From Planctomycetaceae bacterium (GTDB lineage Bacteria; Planctomycetota; Planctomycetia; Planctomycetales; Planctomycetaceae): a stretch of DNA of 64,000 bases. The stretch spans positions 248,001 through 312,000 of the forward strand of contig JAWKTX010000009.1 of the NCBI GenBank assembly GCA_041398825.1, in the 5' to 3' direction. Under the pieces are notes generated by a model. That model was not told the origin of the DNA. It worked only from the letters and a program-made list of their open reading frames with translations, and ran no database searches. Position 1 is the first letter of the stretch. Each line of letters begins with the position of its first letter. Below are positions 1 through 8,604 of the stretch, in pieces. Both the position numbers and the translations under genes were made by a program.

Positions 1-296
1 ATCACATCCATCCATCATTCCGTGGTCATCAATGGATTGCAGTTGCCATTGCAGAATGGATGGAAGCGGAGGGCCTGCTGATCGCAGAGAATTCTCTCTG
101 GGGGCAGCAGGTAGACCTGGTGTTTGAACAGCACATTCAGTCGCTTGACAATATGTACTTCCTGAAAGGCCGGCGACGTCTTCAGGATTTGATGGGATGG
201 GCCGCCGGACGCGCGGAAGGGCCGCCGATCGTGCGGCAGAAACGCAGTTATGAAGGAACGTCGGCGGCAGGAGCACCTGGGCGGTCGCCCCTTTAG
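1..296 (+). CDS. C-terminal end of an unknown protein (5' truncated by the window)
   Basis: An open frame enters from the left edge (codons in phase with position 3) and stops at 294-296, giving about 97 visible residues. The visible part contains a helical-looking stretch (AEWMEAEGLLIAENSLWGQQ) and a basic tail. I recognise no family. An internal ATG lies at 60, but the frame is open upstream of it, so this is more likely a tail than a short complete gene. The structured repeat at 301-390 follows 4 nt after the stop and may serve as its transcription end. The opposite strand is also open here (15-329), but its translation is rich in Arg, Pro and Cys and looks like a shadow. Reality of the gene is moderately likely; function is unknown. 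Confidence 0.5.
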   Translation, partial: HIHPSFRGHQWIAVAIAEWMEAEGLLIAENSLWGQQVDLVFEQHIQSLDNMYFLKGRRRLQDLMGWAAGRAEGPPIVRQKRSYEGTSAAGAPGRSPL

Positions 297-300
297 CAGC

Positions 301-390
301 TCGTTAAAAACCGGAATTGGCTCGACCATCAGACCTTAAAACACGACGGCTTCAGTCGTCCTGCGTGACTGTCCCGGTTTCTTAACGGAC
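301..390 (+). repeat. Structured intergenic repeat, copy A
   Basis: About 90 nt that reappear at 8763-8848. The outer arms are inverted (CGTTAAAAACCGG near 302-314 against CCGGTTTCTTAACG at 374-387). The inner core GACCTTAAAACACGA (332-346) is identical in both copies and is followed by a small hairpin (CGAC at 344-347 with GTCG at 355-358) and TCGTCCTGC. It lies between the end of the left-edge gene and the convergent LOG-family gene. It could be a terminator-like or MITE-like mobile repeat; it has no coding capacity. Confidence 0.75.
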
Positions 391-433
391 AGCCAGCCGG
401 GATTTTCCTTTGATCCGGTCGCAGTCGGATCAT

Positions 434-1246
434 TCAAATGTTCCATGGACGTCGCTCACCCAGCCACCATTTTGGCTTCCAGGCACCTTCCTTCAATCCA
501 AATTTATTGATGGCGGCGTGGCGAATGATCTCTGCGACTTCCTGCGGATCATCAGTGAGTACAAACCGATCCACATCAACCGGGCTGATGGTGCCCTGGC
601 CGAGCATGACTTCGCGGATGTATTCAATCATGGGCTGCCAGTAGTCCTTTCCCACCAGAATCAGCGGGTACTCTTCCATCTTTTTGGTTTGGACAAGCGT
701 GGCGACCTCAAACAATTCGTCGAACGTCCCAAAGCCTCCGGGCACAGCGACGAATGCATACGAATATTTTGCCAGCATCAACTTGCGTACGAAGAAGTAC
801 TGGAAATCCACAAACGTATCGAGGTAAGGGTTCGGTTCCTGTTCCATTGGCAGGACGATGTTGCATCCAATACTGTGGCCTCCAGCCTGTTTTGCTCCGC
901 GATTCGCAGCTTCCATCAGTCCCGGGCCACCCCCCGTCATCACAGTGAAACCTGCTTTCGAAACAGCGGCCGCCACTTCCACGGTTTTTTGGTAATAGGG
1001 ATGATCTTCCCTGAATCGAGCGGAACCAAAGATGGTGACGCAGGGCCCAACGAAGTGCAGACGCCGAAATCCGTGTATCATTTCTTTCAACACACGCCAT
1101 GCGAGTGCAAATTCACGGAAACGAGATTGCGGTCCCCGAAGGAAGCGTGTTTCCTGCGGGCGACGAGTGACGTTTCGAACAATTGAAGGATCCGTTTTGG
1201 TATCCATGTGAACATTCACAAGATAGAAGGCATGGACGAATTTCAT
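434..1246 (-). CDS. LOG-family (TIGR00730-type) Rossmann-fold nucleotide hydrolase
   Basis: The protein resembles the lysine-decarboxylase-like/LOG family, whose characterised members release the base from nucleoside 5'-monophosphates (cytokinin riboside 5'-monophosphate phosphoribohydrolase). The diagnostic motifs are GGGPGLMEAANRGA and, further on, PGGFGTFDELFE (family signature PGGxGTxxE), followed by the conserved hydrophobic segment YPLILVGKDYW. From the ATG at 1246 it is 270 residues. That ATG has GGTGAG about 8 nt upstream; an ATG at 1207 is the alternative, and an in-frame start at 1378 would add a poorly conserved leader. It is transcribed divergently from the kinase at 1412, leaving about 165 bp for two promoters. 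The family call is firm; the actual substrate is not known. Confidence 0.85.
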   Translation of the reverse strand: MKFVHAFYLVNVHMDTKTDPSIVRNVTRRPQETRFLRGPQSRFREFALAWRVLKEMIHGFRRLHFVGPCVTIFGSARFREDHPYYQKTVEVAAAVSKAGFTVMTGGGPGLMEAANRGAKQAGGHSIGCNIVLPMEQEPNPYLDTFVDFQYFFVRKLMLAKYSYAFVAVPGGFGTFDELFEVATLVQTKKMEEYPLILVGKDYWQPMIEYIREVMLGQGTISPVDVDRFVLTDDPQEVAEIIRHAAINKFGLKEGAWKPKWWLGERRPWNI

Positions 1247-1411
1247 TGTCAGCTCACCGACAATCGTCAGGGCGTGCCAGCAGAGCGGACAACCGTTACA
1301 CTGAGCGTAGTTCAGAATGAAAACAGAAGTCGATGTCGTATCTTCGCTCTGCGAGTACAACGACCGACTTAAACGCACGGATAATCCATCCGGATCGCAG
1401 AATCTGGCAGG

Positions 1412-3256
1412 ATGCGGGGGTTGCGGGTTGCTTCAGGCAACATCTGCGGGAGACGTTTGGTGTTGGAAAGAACTTCGGGGAAGAATTCTGAATCGGAAAC
1501 GGATCGCGAAGAACGTCTGGCAAGTGTGCTCGACGAAGTCCTTCACGGTGGCACGGAAGCGTCGTCTGATGCCAGATTGAGCATGGCCGTCAGGCAGCAC
1601 CCGGATCTGGCTGCAGATCTTCGTGAGCTGTGGGCGACCGCGATGATTGCAAATGATGTCGCGATGTTCCAGTCCGCTGAAGTCAGCAGAATCATCGATG
1701 GAACCGGATCCGGCCCGCTGAAGACACCCGACTGGAGTCTTTCCGGCGGTAATGCCGCCGGGGCACAGATTGGAAACTACGAGTTACAGGAAGAGATTGG
1801 TCGCGGAGGGATGGGAGTCGTCTACCGCGCGTACCAGCGCGATCTCAAGCGTTCCGTCGCGTTAAAGATGATTCCAAACGCAGCCTTTGCGTCTTCACAG
1901 GACCTCGCCCGTCTGCGTGCCGAGGCAATTGCCGCGGCCAGTCTCGCACATCCAAATATTGTTCCCGTTTATGATGTTGGTGAATACAATGGTCAGCCCT
2001 GGTTCAGTATGCAACTGATCGAGGGGCATACTCTTTCTCAGTTGCTGGCCAGAGGCCCCATTTCCAGTCGCGATGCCGTATCAATTCTGCTGCCTGTGGT
2101 GGATGCAATTGGTACTGCCCACCGGGCTGGCCTGCTGCATCGTGATTTGAAGCCATCCAACATATTGATTGCAGAAGGTGGCGTTCCGTTTGTTACGGAC
2201 TTTGGTCTGGCCAAACGTGTCCATAGTGCGGACGGCTCTGCGGACTTAAGTCATCATTCGATCCGGTCTGGAATGATGACTGCCGGTTCCGCAATGTCCG
2301 GCCTGACACAAACCGGAGCAATACTCGGGACGCCCGCGTGGATGTCTCCGGAACAGGCGGCCGGGCAGGTTGAGTCGATCGATGTGACGACGGATATCTA
2401 CAGTCTGGGAGCCATTCTTTATGCGATGTTGACGGGGCGTCCGCCATTTCAGGCAGCTTCGCCCCTGGACACGCTCCTGATGGTGATGGAGCAGGATCCA
2501 CCATCGATCAGACTTCTGAATCCTGCGATCGACAGCGACCTCGCGATGGTGGTTCTCAAGTGTCTGCAAAAGCCACGTGACCTGCGATACTCATCCACCG
2601 ACCAGCTTGCCGCGGATTTGAAGGCATGGTTAAACAGCGAACCTGTTAGCGCTCGACAATCGACTGTCATGCAGGTTATGACGAGACTCTTCCGCGAATC
2701 GCATCAGGCAGCAATTCTTGAGAACTGGGGCCTGCTGTGGATGTGGCACAGCCTGGTGCTCGTCCTGCTTTGTTTTATCACCAACGCATTTCAACTTTGG
2801 GGAGTAGACCATCGAACCCCATACGTTGCTCTGTGGGTTGTCGGGTTGGGACTATGGGCCGCTATTTTCTGGAATCTTCGACATCGCGCTGGTCCGATCA
2901 CAGCCATCGAACGTCAGATTGCTCACGTTTGGGCTGGCAGTATGATCGCTTCGACGATGTTGTTCGCAGTGGAATGGATCATGGATCGGTCGGTTCTTGA
3001 ACTCTCCCCGGTACTCGGGACGATTGCGGGAATTGTCTTTCTTGTGAAAGCGGGAATGCTGTCCGGCAGTTTCTATATCCAGGCAGCTTTGCTGTTCGCA
3101 ACTTCACCACTGATGGCAGCAATGCAGCAAAGCAATTTACCGAATTTCAGTATTGCCCTGTTCGGGCTGATCAGCGGTTCGACATTCTTCTTCCCGGGCC
3201 TGAAGTATTACCGCCAGCAGCAGCGAACCGCCAGAGGCCGACGCAGTTTGAAATGA
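1412..3256 (+). CDS. Membrane-anchored Ser/Thr protein kinase (PknB-like)
   Basis: A 614-residue protein with a eukaryotic-type kinase domain at about 123-400. The glycine loop is GRGGMGVVY (130-138), the ATP lysine is in VALKM (K152), the catalytic loop is HRDLKPSN (243-250), the metal-binding DFG is 263-265 and the APE-equivalent is SPE (312-314). The segment between DFG and SPE is about 47 residues, long for the family, and is rich in Ser, Thr, Gly and Met. After the kinase domain the chain has roughly five or six hydrophobic segments (about 441-465, 470-487, 507-522, 532-548, 555-572, 578-597), so the kinase sits N-terminal and cytosolic on a polytopic anchor, without a PASTA or sensor domain. 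The N-terminal 120 residues are not recognised. An inverted repeat that could end transcription follows at 3265. The phosphorylation target is unknown. Confidence 0.93.
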   Translation: MRGLRVASGNICGRRLVLERTSGKNSESETDREERLASVLDEVLHGGTEASSDARLSMAVRQHPDLAADLRELWATAMIANDVAMFQSAEVSRIIDGTGSGPLKTPDWSLSGGNAAGAQIGNYELQEEIGRGGMGVVYRAYQRDLKRSVALKMIPNAAFASSQDLARLRAEAIAAASLAHPNIVPVYDVGEYNGQPWFSMQLIEGHTLSQLLARGPISSRDAVSILLPVVDAIGTAHRAGLLHRDLKPSNILIAEGGVPFVTDFGLAKRVHSADGSADLSHHSIRSGMMTAGSAMSGLTQTGAILGTPAWMSPEQAAGQVESIDVTTDIYSLGAILYAMLTGRPPFQAASPLDTLLMVMEQDPPSIRLLNPAIDSDLAMVVLKCLQKPRDLRYSSTDQLAADLKAWLNSEPVSARQSTVMQVMTRLFRESHQAAILENWGLLWMWHSLVLVLLCFITNAFQLWGVDHRTPYVALWVVGLGLWAAIFWNLRHRAGPITAIERQIAHVWAGSMIASTMLFAVEWIMDRSVLELSPVLGTIAGIVFLVKAGMLSGSFYIQAALLFATSPLMAAMQQSNLPNFSIALFGLISGSTFFFPGLKYYRQQQRTARGRRSLK

Positions 3257-3264
3257 CCAGAATG

Positions 3265-3312
3265 CAGAAAACCGCATTCGCGATCGGTTTCCCGATCGGA
3301 TGCGGTTTCTGT
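3265..3312. terminator. Bidirectional terminator-like hairpin between convergent genes
   Basis: CAGAAAACCGCAT...CGATCGG, a TTT loop, then CCGATCG...ATGCGGTTTCTG form an almost perfect stem of about 20 bp. It begins 8 nt after the kinase stop and ends about 30 nt before the end of the convergent DUF1571 gene, so it can serve both strands. There is no long T-run. Confidence 0.75.
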
Positions 3313-3343
3313 CTGTGTACTGCCCTGCAGGAGGATCCAATGT

Positions 3344-4354
3344 TTACATGCGGTATTTTCGATTTTCGCGGCTGAAGTCTTCAGCAACTAGTTCTGCGTC
3401 AAAGTTGACAGATGTAAACGAATAGTTTTCGATCAGGGTCATCTCGTCCAGTTCATCCGGGCTCATACCTTCAGCGTCGGTGGCCCAGGTAAAGTTCCTT
3501 GCCATCAAAGGCAGGTGACGTCGGGAATCGACAAGAATGATGCTCTTACGATAGGTTGGATGTGCTTCTGAGTTTTCATATTCGAACGAGAAGCACATGC
3601 AGTCATGATTGTCAAATTCCTGATTGGGCAGTCGCCGACATCTGACGCCATAGCCGCGTTTCAGATCGTTCTCGCGATGGTGAACGATCTGCTTGATCAT
3701 CCCCAGAAGCCCCGCTTCGGTCACGGGGTATCGTGATTCCGACATTGCCCGTTCGCCCTTTGGGTCGAGCTTGATAGCGGGCAGCAATCGTCCTTTGAGT
3801 CCACCCAGTTTGACGACCATTTGGCCATCTTCGTATTGATCGCTGTAAAGGACCTGCCGTCCGGCGTCTCCGTTCTTCCACTTCATGTAGACGCTGAATG
3901 CTGGAGAATGCTGCACCTTCATCTCAATCGTCTGACTGCCGGTCAGATCACCATTGATGCGTTCCTGCTTCGTGAACAACGCCTGGTAGTGGTTCACATT
4001 TTCCAGCTGCTGCATTCCATCCCTCAGGAGGTAAACCATGAACTGGATGGCTTCCATATCGCTCAGAACTACCCCGGCATTTGTCCTGAGCTCGGGAGTC
4101 TCGTCAGCAGGCTCATTTATTTCGATCTTACGGTCACTGGGTGTGACATTCGCATCTGGCGGCAGAGGGACTTCGTCCTGGATAACGAAGTTGGCAGCGA
4201 CTTCGGCGGCTGCAGTGACTTTGTCGTTATTCAGTTCTTCGCCAGCGGGTACCGGATCAAAGCTCGTGTAGAGCGCCAGTAAACTGGCCGTGCAAACTGT
4301 GATTGCCAAAGAATTGGAACCACGAACAGAGAAGCCGGAACGACAGGTGGTCAT
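3344..4354 (-). CDS. DUF1571 domain protein, exported
   Basis: A 336-residue protein that starts with ATG at 4354. Residues about 15-38 form an uncleaved or cleaved signal segment (LAITVCTASLLALYTSF). An acidic, proline-rich linker runs to about residue 95, and the rest matches the DUF1571 pattern: an N-terminal helix mentioning LLRDGMQQLENVNHYQALFTKQE, beta-strand repeats such as GQMVVKLGGLKGRLLP, and a C-terminal YRKSIILVDSRRHLPL followed by LIENYSFTSVNF. The fold suggests a periplasmic LolA/outer-membrane-lipid-like carrier, but no function is established for the family that I can name. It is convergent with the kinase and shares the terminator. Family call is good; role is open. Confidence 0.8.
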   Translation of the reverse strand: MTTCRSGFSVRGSNSLAITVCTASLLALYTSFDPVPAGEELNNDKVTAAAEVAANFVIQDEVPLPPDANVTPSDRKIEINEPADETPELRTNAGVVLSDMEAIQFMVYLLRDGMQQLENVNHYQALFTKQERINGDLTGSQTIEMKVQHSPAFSVYMKWKNGDAGRQVLYSDQYEDGQMVVKLGGLKGRLLPAIKLDPKGERAMSESRYPVTEAGLLGMIKQIVHHRENDLKRGYGVRCRRLPNQEFDNHDCMCFSFEYENSEAHPTYRKSIILVDSRRHLPLMARNFTWATDAEGMSPDELDEMTLIENYSFTSVNFDAELVAEDFSRENRKYRM

Positions 4355-4815
4355 CAGGAAATTACCTCGCGGGGAAACAGCTTCGCCACGCCGTCTGAAC
4401 AGACTCGGGCTGGCGGGCCATTGCAGGAATTTGACGGGCCAAATTCAATATCGAGGCTCCTCATTCGGAATCTGGCGGTACCCGGTCTCCCTACCGGTTG
4501 TGTTCGTGCCTGGTTCACTACAGAAGCGGAAATTGCCGATCGGCAAGCGGGACAGGATGAGTAGTGAGCGAAGCAACTAAAACATCGTCAAGGAGCACAC
4601 ACTCTTTGCCGCATGAATCGCCGGTTTTACATTTCCGCGACAGAGTCGATATTCGTTTCTGCTTTCAATCCGGCAAACTGTTTCGGTCAATGTCAAACTA
4701 CTTGCTTTGCCTGACCGTTAATGTGCGACTATGCTCCACTTCTGCATCTGACACTCTGCGGCGGTTGCCGGTGTCGATGATCGCTTACTATCCCCGATCC
4801 GGAGTTTGCACTTCT
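4355..4815. other. Divergent intergenic region, 461 bp, with a 14-bp palindrome
   Basis: This lies between the start of the DUF1571 gene (minus) and the chosen sulfatase start (plus). It holds a perfect palindrome, TTGCCGATCGGCAA, at 4533-4546, which could be an operator. A frame is open upstream of the sulfatase to 4564, but the added 84 residues do not look like a signal peptide or sulfatase. I see no RNA gene. Confidence 0.5.
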
Positions 4816-6282
4816 ATGTTTGGTTCTCATATCCCGGTCAGGCACCTGAGTCGGCCGACGTTGTCTTTCTCGTTTGCACTGTCATTACGAGTGATTCTGC
4901 TATTGGTGCTGACAACTCCATTGGGACTCAGCAGTTCGTTTGCGGGGGCCCCTCACCCGACTCGACCGTCGACATCGCTTCCGAATATTGTGATGATCAT
5001 CTCAGACGATCAGTCCTGGACAGACTACGGGTTCATGGGCCATGAAACAATTCAGACCCCGCATTTGGATCGTTTGGCCTCTCGGAGTGCTGTATTTCCG
5101 AAAGGATACGTACCGACGGCACTTTGCCGACCTTCGCTCATGACGATGATCACCGGGAAGTACCCGCATCAGCACGGAGTCACCGGAAATGATCCGGCTC
5201 CGAATGCCGCTCTCTCGTCTGCTCAATACAACGCATTGAGAGAGCAATTGATCTCATATGTGGATTCAAGTGACACGTTGCCCAGACTGCTGGGGAAGCA
5301 GGGGTACGTCAGTCATCAAAGTGGCAAATGGTGGGAAGGCAACTTTTCCCGTGGTGGATTTACCGCCGGGATGACTCGGGGATTCCCCCAAAAGGGCGGA
5401 CGTCATGGTGATGACGGGCTGGCTATTGGTCGTCAGGGAATGAAACCAGTGCTCGATTTTGTCGATGACGCTGCGGCCGCCAATAAGCCGTTCTTTCTCT
5501 GGTACGCTCCGTTTTTGCCGCATACGCCACACAATCCCCCAAAACGCCTGCTCGACAAATACAGTCAGCCGGGGCGCCCGGAAGAACTGGCAAAGTATTT
5601 TGCGATGTGCGAATGGTTCGATGAAACGTGTGGAGAATTACTGAACCACCTCGACGCCAGAAAGATGACGGACAATACCATCATCGTATACGTCTGTGAT
5701 AATGGATGGATACAGGCAACGGCAGACAACAAACCGGATGCGCGATGGAAACAGGGATTCGCTCCTCGTTCGAAGCAATCCCCATACGATGGTGGCACGC
5801 GAACCCCAATCATGTTCTCCTGGCCTGGGCACTTCGATACAGGCATTCAGGACGAACGAATTAGTTCCGTTGACATTCTGCCCACAGTGCTGGATGCCAT
5901 CGGAGAAACACCGCCAGCGGCGCTGCCTGGTCTTAGCCTGGTCCCTTTGCTGACTGGCAAAGGCAAAGTCGATCGGGATTACATCTATGGCGAAAGTTTT
6001 GCTCATGATGTCGCAGACGTAAAGAACCCTGAAGCTTCGTTGATGTATCGCTGGGTGATTCGTAATGGCAGAAAGCTGCTTCTGACCTATGATGCAAAGC
6101 CTGATCGCTACTCGGAAGCTCATGCTCACTACGAACGCAACCCGCAGCTTTTCGACCTTGACGCCGATCCGCATGAGAAAATTAATCTTGCAGCGGATCA
6201 CCCGGCAGAAGTGAAGGAGTTGGCGGCGTTGCTGCAAAAAGAGTGGCCGGTGAAAAAGGCGCCAATCGGTCTGGCTCCGTAG
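4816..6282 (+). CDS. Exported sulfatase (type I, formylglycine)
   Basis: From the ATG at 4816 the protein is 488 residues and begins with a clear signal peptide (hydrophobic LRVILLLVLTTPLGLSSSFAGA), which is why this start was preferred over in-frame starts at 4564 and 4777. The calcium site is ISDDQSWTDYG (Asp64 and Asp65), and the maturation motif is LCRPSLMTMITGKYPHQHG with Cys104 as the predicted formylglycine. The usual CxPSR arginine is replaced by Leu (CRPSL), a variant I recall from other arylsulfatase-like proteins. Further motifs are FFLWYAPFLPHTPH, VYVCDNGW and RTPIMFSWPGH. It would act outside the cytoplasm on sulfated substrates, probably polysaccharide. No sulfatase-maturing enzyme is in the window. 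Confidence 0.92.
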   Translation: MFGSHIPVRHLSRPTLSFSFALSLRVILLLVLTTPLGLSSSFAGAPHPTRPSTSLPNIVMIISDDQSWTDYGFMGHETIQTPHLDRLASRSAVFPKGYVPTALCRPSLMTMITGKYPHQHGVTGNDPAPNAALSSAQYNALREQLISYVDSSDTLPRLLGKQGYVSHQSGKWWEGNFSRGGFTAGMTRGFPQKGGRHGDDGLAIGRQGMKPVLDFVDDAAAANKPFFLWYAPFLPHTPHNPPKRLLDKYSQPGRPEELAKYFAMCEWFDETCGELLNHLDARKMTDNTIIVYVCDNGWIQATADNKPDARWKQGFAPRSKQSPYDGGTRTPIMFSWPGHFDTGIQDERISSVDILPTVLDAIGETPPAALPGLSLVPLLTGKGKVDRDYIYGESFAHDVADVKNPEASLMYRWVIRNGRKLLLTYDAKPDRYSEAHAHYERNPQLFDLDADPHEKINLAADHPAEVKELAALLQKEWPVKKAPIGLAP

Positions 6283-6317
6283 AAGCGTCTATTATCTGGT
6301 CGTTGAAATTGCCGATC

Positions 6318-6881
6318 TCAACGTCTTCTCCCGGACCAGATACCGAGTTTTCGAACCCGAGCTTCCGCTTCCGCCCTGCGGAGTTCGGGTTCAATTTCTT
6401 CCGGCAATCCAAAGTCAGCCAGGACTTTTGCCATTCCGGACCGGACCGATTGAACGTTGATCGATGTCCCGTCTGGAAGATAGATCCAGGATAGCATCCT
6501 GCCATACTTATCTGTTTTCGGCATGCCCGTCTGCAGGATGACTTCTTTCCCGTCGACTTGTTCACGGAGCCAGGATTTCGATTCGTCGGCAAAAAAATCC
6601 GATGCGGTGCTGTCGTATGAGATCTCAGGGGCATCAATGCCAAGCAGTCGGACTCGCCGCGTATCGGTTAGCTCAACAGTGTCCCCGTCAATGACCCTGC
6701 CAACCCGTGCAGTAATGGAGTTCCAGGAATGGGCAGGGAGTGCAACAGACGGAAATGAAGTTGAACGAAGCAACAAGACGCGTGAGACAATGAGCAGGCA
6801 CAGCGCCAGCATTGCCAGCTGTGAGGGACGAAGTCGCCGGATTCTGAGGCGACGATCACTCTTACCTGAGTCTCGTGCCAA
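6318..6881 (-). CDS. Thermonuclease (staphylococcal nuclease-like), membrane anchored
   Basis: A 187-residue protein with one hydrophobic segment (about 22-40) and an SNase domain. Key motifs are VGRVIDGDTVEL (about 59-71), VRLLGIDAPE (77-86), then KYGRMLSWIYL and a C-terminal RRAEAEARVRKLGIW. Family members hydrolyse DNA or RNA with calcium. The frame begins with TTG at 6881, four nt after the stop of the upstream symporter, with GGAG about 7 nt before it; an ATG at 6812 (MLALCLL) would start directly at the hydrophobic segment and is the alternative. It is translationally close to the symporter gene, so the two are likely an operon, although no functional link is obvious. The sulfatase gene converges from the other side. 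Confidence 0.88.
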   Translation of the reverse strand: MARDSGKSDRRLRIRRLRPSQLAMLALCLLIVSRVLLLRSTSFPSVALPAHSWNSITARVGRVIDGDTVELTDTRRVRLLGIDAPEISYDSTASDFFADESKSWLREQVDGKEVILQTGMPKTDKYGRMLSWIYLPDGTSINVQSVRSGMAKVLADFGLPEEIEPELRRAEAEARVRKLGIWSGRRR

Positions 6882-6885
6882 TCGC

Positions 6886-8604
6886 CTACTCCGGCGTTGT
6901 GACTTCTTTCAAGGTATCAGCGACTTCCCCACTGGTGTCATCGGATGCATCTTCCAGTGCTGAGTCTGCTGCAGCATCAGGTGCCACCGCGAACAATGCG
7001 GAAGTGTCTGCAAATGAAACATAAAGTCCAAGTACGATGGCAATCAGTCCCAGCCCGAATGGAATCGCCGGTTTCCATGGAGTCAGGTCTACCTGCTGCG
7101 TGTTGATTTGTTGCCAGTTGGTGGTTCGAGGTCGCACAGCACTGATTCCCAGCATCAGGGCAACGAGTCCGGCAAACACCACACCAAGGAAATGAAATTC
7201 ATGCAGCTGGCCGGGACCGGATCCAATGGAATCTTTGATGCCCGGAACAAAGTAGCCGATGGAAATTGCTGCGAACCCCACCACCAGACCAATATTGGCA
7301 GCAATGGCGGGTACGCGTTTGCTCACCAGGCCAACAATCATCACGGAGAAGATTGGAATGAAGTACAGTCCATTCATTTTTTGCAGGTACCCGAAGATGC
7401 TGTCCTGTCCGACAAGCAAAGGTGCAAACAGCATGGCTGCGACCGCGATAATCCAGCCGAACCATTTCCCTGAACGGATGACATCCTCTTCGGTTGCGGC
7501 AGGAGCGATCATCTTCTTGTAGACACCCAGGCTGAAGAGCGTTGCCGTGCTGTTCAGAGCCGAGTTAAAACTGCTCAGAATTGCGCCCACGACGGCCGCT
7601 GCAAAGAAACCACGCAGCGAAGAAGGCAAGACTGCCTGGACAAGGTGGCCATAGGCATGGTCCCCTTGTATGCCTTCAGCTGAGTACAGATGGAACGCAA
7701 TAATCCCGGGCAGAACCAATATGAGCGGTGCGAGAATTTTAAGTGCGCCAGCAAACAGGACGCCTTTTTGTCCTTCTTTCAGGCTGGATGCTCCAAACGT
7801 GCGCTGAATGATCTGCTGGTTCGTGCACCAGTAAAAGAGGTTAAGCAGCAGGACACCTGTGAACAGGGTGGAAAACGGGACGGACTGGTTTCCGGCACCG
7901 AGTGAGTTGAATTTATCGGGATGCTGTTCACGAAGGATCGACAGGGCCGTCATCGGATCGCTATTGATGGCCTTCAAGCCGTACCAGCTAATCATGATGC
8001 CACCGGTTAATAATCCAAATCCATTCAGCGTATCGCTGACTGCGACCGTGCGAAGTCCACCAAAAATGGCGTAGACAGCTCCGATCAACCCGATAACCCA
8101 GACCATCAGAGTTAAAGCTGCTTGTTGATTTTCGATTCCCGTCAGTGATTTGATATCGAGAATGCCATTCAGACCCGTGGCTCCGGTATACAGAATCATC
8201 GGCAACAGGATTCCTGCATAGGCAACGATAAAGATGATAGACGTGATCGTACGGGTATGCGTGTCGTATCGAAGCTCCAGAAACTCCGGGATGGTGGCGA
8301 TACCGCTTTTCAGGTAACGCGGCAGAAAGATCAGCGCCATGACAACCAGAGACATGCCCGCGATGACTTCCCAGGCCATGACACAAAGGCCGTCGTTAAA
8401 CGCGGCACCATTCAAACCAATCAATTGTTCTGTTGAAAGGTTTGTCAGCAGCAGTGAGCCGGCGATGTATCCGCCAGTCAGCGAACGACCCGCAAGAAAA
8501 TACCCATCTGACGTATCGTGGCGATCACTCCTGGTCAGCACCCATGTGATAACACCAACAAGCGCAGTGAAGAAGATAAACGAACCTAACGTAAGCGGAT
8601 CCAT
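6886..8604 (-). CDS. Sodium/solute symporter (SSS/SGLT family, YidK-like)
   Basis: A 572-residue polytopic protein with about 14 hydrophobic segments. Landmarks of the SSS family are the early DGYFLAGRSLTGGYIAGSLLLTNLS region, the YAIFGGLRTVAVSD segment and the FAAAVVGAILSSFNSALNS segment in the middle. The overall pattern recalls the YidK subgroup of sugar-type symporters. The C-terminal 35 residues after the last membrane helix are acidic (PDAAADSALEDASDD). The ATG at 8604 was chosen; a TTG one codon upstream is also possible. It would import an organic solute, perhaps a sugar or sugar acid, using the sodium gradient. The SNase-like gene follows 4 nt after its stop. The substrate cannot be read from sequence. 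Confidence 0.9.
   Translation of the reverse strand: MDPLTLGSFIFFTALVGVITWVLTRSDRHDTSDGYFLAGRSLTGGYIAGSLLLTNLSTEQLIGLNGAAFNDGLCVMAWEVIAGMSLVVMALIFLPRYLKSGIATIPEFLELRYDTHTRTITSIIFIVAYAGILLPMILYTGATGLNGILDIKSLTGIENQQAALTLMVWVIGLIGAVYAIFGGLRTVAVSDTLNGFGLLTGGIMISWYGLKAINSDPMTALSILREQHPDKFNSLGAGNQSVPFSTLFTGVLLLNLFYWCTNQQIIQRTFGASSLKEGQKGVLFAGALKILAPLILVLPGIIAFHLYSAEGIQGDHAYGHLVQAVLPSSLRGFFAAAVVGAILSSFNSALNSTATLFSLGVYKKMIAPAATEEDVIRSGKWFGWIIAVAAMLFAPLLVGQDSIFGYLQKMNGLYFIPIFSVMIVGLVSKRVPAIAANIGLVVGFAAISIGYFVPGIKDSIGSGPGQLHEFHFLGVVFAGLVALMLGISAVRPRTTNWQQINTQQVDLTPWKPAIPFGLGLIAIVLGLYVSFADTSALFAVAPDAAADSALEDASDDTSGEVADTLKEVTTPE

Noticed and set aside
15..329. 104-residue minus-strand frame at the left edge
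   Set aside because: Its translation is rich in Arg, Pro and Cys and lies opposite a frame that enters from the edge; part of it also covers the structured repeat.
410..1186. 258-residue plus-strand frame opposite the LOG-family gene
   Set aside because: It is the antisense shadow of a gene with clear PGGxGTxxE motifs.
5638..6237. 199-residue minus-strand frame opposite the sulfatase
   Set aside because: Antisense to a well-supported sulfatase; no recognisable motif.
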